Assembly (NCBI GenBank): GCA_947488645.1
Contig: CANLAC010000068.1
Span: forward strand, 1 to 6,264
Direction: 5' to 3'
Length of the DNA stretch: 6,264 nt
Origin: Actinomycetota bacterium
GTDB lineage: Bacteria; Actinomycetota; Actinomycetes; Nanopelagicales; Nanopelagicaceae
Shown: positions 6,052 through 6,264 of the stretch, piece by piece
Layout: the number at the start of each line of letters is the position of its first letter
Position numbering within the stretch: position 1 is the first letter of the stretch
Position numbers and translations under genes: made by a program
Notes under the pieces: model-generated
Told to the model about the DNA's origin: nothing
Databases searched by the model: none
Seen by the model: the letters and a program-made list of their open reading frames with translations, nothing else

Positions 6052-6264
6052 TGGCGGACGTTTCATCTGCAACGCACGGCGACTTACGTCTGACGCGTAT
6101 TACAAAGACGTATGGAGATTTCACCGCAGTTAATGACTTGTCATTAACTATTCCTGAAGGCTCATTTTTTGCATTACTTGGGCCTTCAGGATGCGGCAAG
6201 ACGACAACTTTGCGAATGATCGCAGGGTTGGAAGAGCCAACCGTTGGAAGCATTCATTTGGGTG
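6051..6264 (+). CDS. potA: Polyamine ABC transporter ATP-binding protein, PotA-like (3' truncated by window)
   Basis: N-terminal 71 codons of an ABC ATPase that would power the importer served by the upstream binding protein. After a short lead ADVSSATHGD the domain begins with LRLTRITKTYGDFTAVNDLSL, where Y21 is the A-loop aromatic that stacks on adenine. Walker A is GPSGCGKTT (44-52), followed by TLRMIAGLEEPTVGSI, the usual PotA/MalK-type continuation. The Q-loop, signature and Walker B lie beyond the window edge. The start is GTG at 6051, whose G is also the last base of the potD stop (TAGTG), a one-base overlap implying coupling. AGAAGG (6032-6037) lies 13 bases upstream, rather far for an RBS. 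No better in-frame start precedes the conserved domain. PotB/PotC permeases are expected downstream. Confidence 0.9.
   Translation, partial: MADVSSATHGDLRLTRITKTYGDFTAVNDLSLTIPEGSFFALLGPSGCGKTTTLRMIAGLEEPTVGSIHLG
6128..6149 (+). repeat. Perfect 10-bp inverted repeat inside potA
   Basis: AGTTAATGAC (6128-6137) and its exact reverse complement GTCATTAACT (6140-6149) are separated by TT. As DNA it is an almost gapless palindrome of operator type. As RNA it would give a nine-pair stem capped by the tetraloop CUUG. It lies in codons 26-33 of potA (AVNDLSLT). A perfect arm of this length with so short a spacer is uncommon by chance in a window this size; function is unknown. Confidence 0.6.
6152..6191 (+). 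repeat. Long inverted repeat (13-pair stem) over the potA Walker A region
   Basis: Ten consecutive bases, TCCTGAAGGC (6152-6161), are the reverse complement of GCCTTCAGGA (6182-6191). The stem extends inward through a T-G wobble (6162/6181) and two more pairs (6163-6164 with 6179-6180). It leaves a 14-base loop containing TTTTTT. The arms encode PEG and GPSG of the ABC domain. It is not followed by a T-run, so it is not an intrinsic terminator. It begins two bases after the previous palindrome. Confidence 0.55.

Noticed and set aside
5993..6253. Antisense open frame of 86 residues opposite the potD end and potA start
   Set aside because: Opposite the conserved Walker A coding region and without any domain, start signal or promoter of its own.

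Overview
The window looks like chromosomal DNA from a low-to-moderate-GC actinobacterium. The gene order pyrH-frr-cdsA-rlmN is the actinobacterial arrangement. The protein flavour agrees: CdsA begins with a KKAGRKLLPSIGVG-type N-terminus, RlmN has an HLADFSPTERK-type N-terminus, and the solute-binding protein is a Tat-type lipoprotein. Base composition is clearly less GC-rich than classical actinomycetes. This, together with a leaderless-type promoter and a polyamine uptake/oxidation cluster, suggests a streamlined freshwater lineage such as Nanopelagicales (acI). The phylum is a fairly safe call; the lineage is inference.

Left half (1-3318): a tightly packed housekeeping operon on the + strand. 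pyrH (UMP kinase) is followed by frr (ribosome recycling factor), cdsA (CDP-diacylglycerol synthase) and rlmN (23S rRNA/tRNA m2A methyltransferase). Gaps are 42 and 11 bases, then a 4-base ATGA overlap. The genes serve UTP supply, translation termination, phospholipid synthesis and ribosome modification. The upstream neighbours (expected tsf/rpsB) lie outside the window.

Right half (3319-6264): a polyamine module on the same strand. A gamma-aminobutyraldehyde dehydrogenase-like gene begins 30 bases after rlmN, apparently from its own promoter (extended -10 TGCTAGGCT, 7 bases before the ATG, no usable Shine-Dalgarno). A 100-base spacer with a good -35/-10 promoter (TTGAGG, 17 bases, TAGCTT) and a strong RBS follows. 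It leads into a PotD-like Tat lipoprotein and, with a one-base stop/start overlap, the 5' end of a PotA-like ABC ATPase cut off by the window edge. The inferred role is import of putrescine/spermidine and oxidation of the resulting aminoaldehyde towards GABA and succinate; the transaminase or oxidase that would make the aldehyde is not in view.

I see no RNA gene, insertion sequence, CRISPR array or phage gene. The least expected structure is a pair of adjacent inverted repeats inside the first third of the visible potA coding sequence (6128-6149 and 6152-6191). Nothing here amounts to a clearly new biological system.
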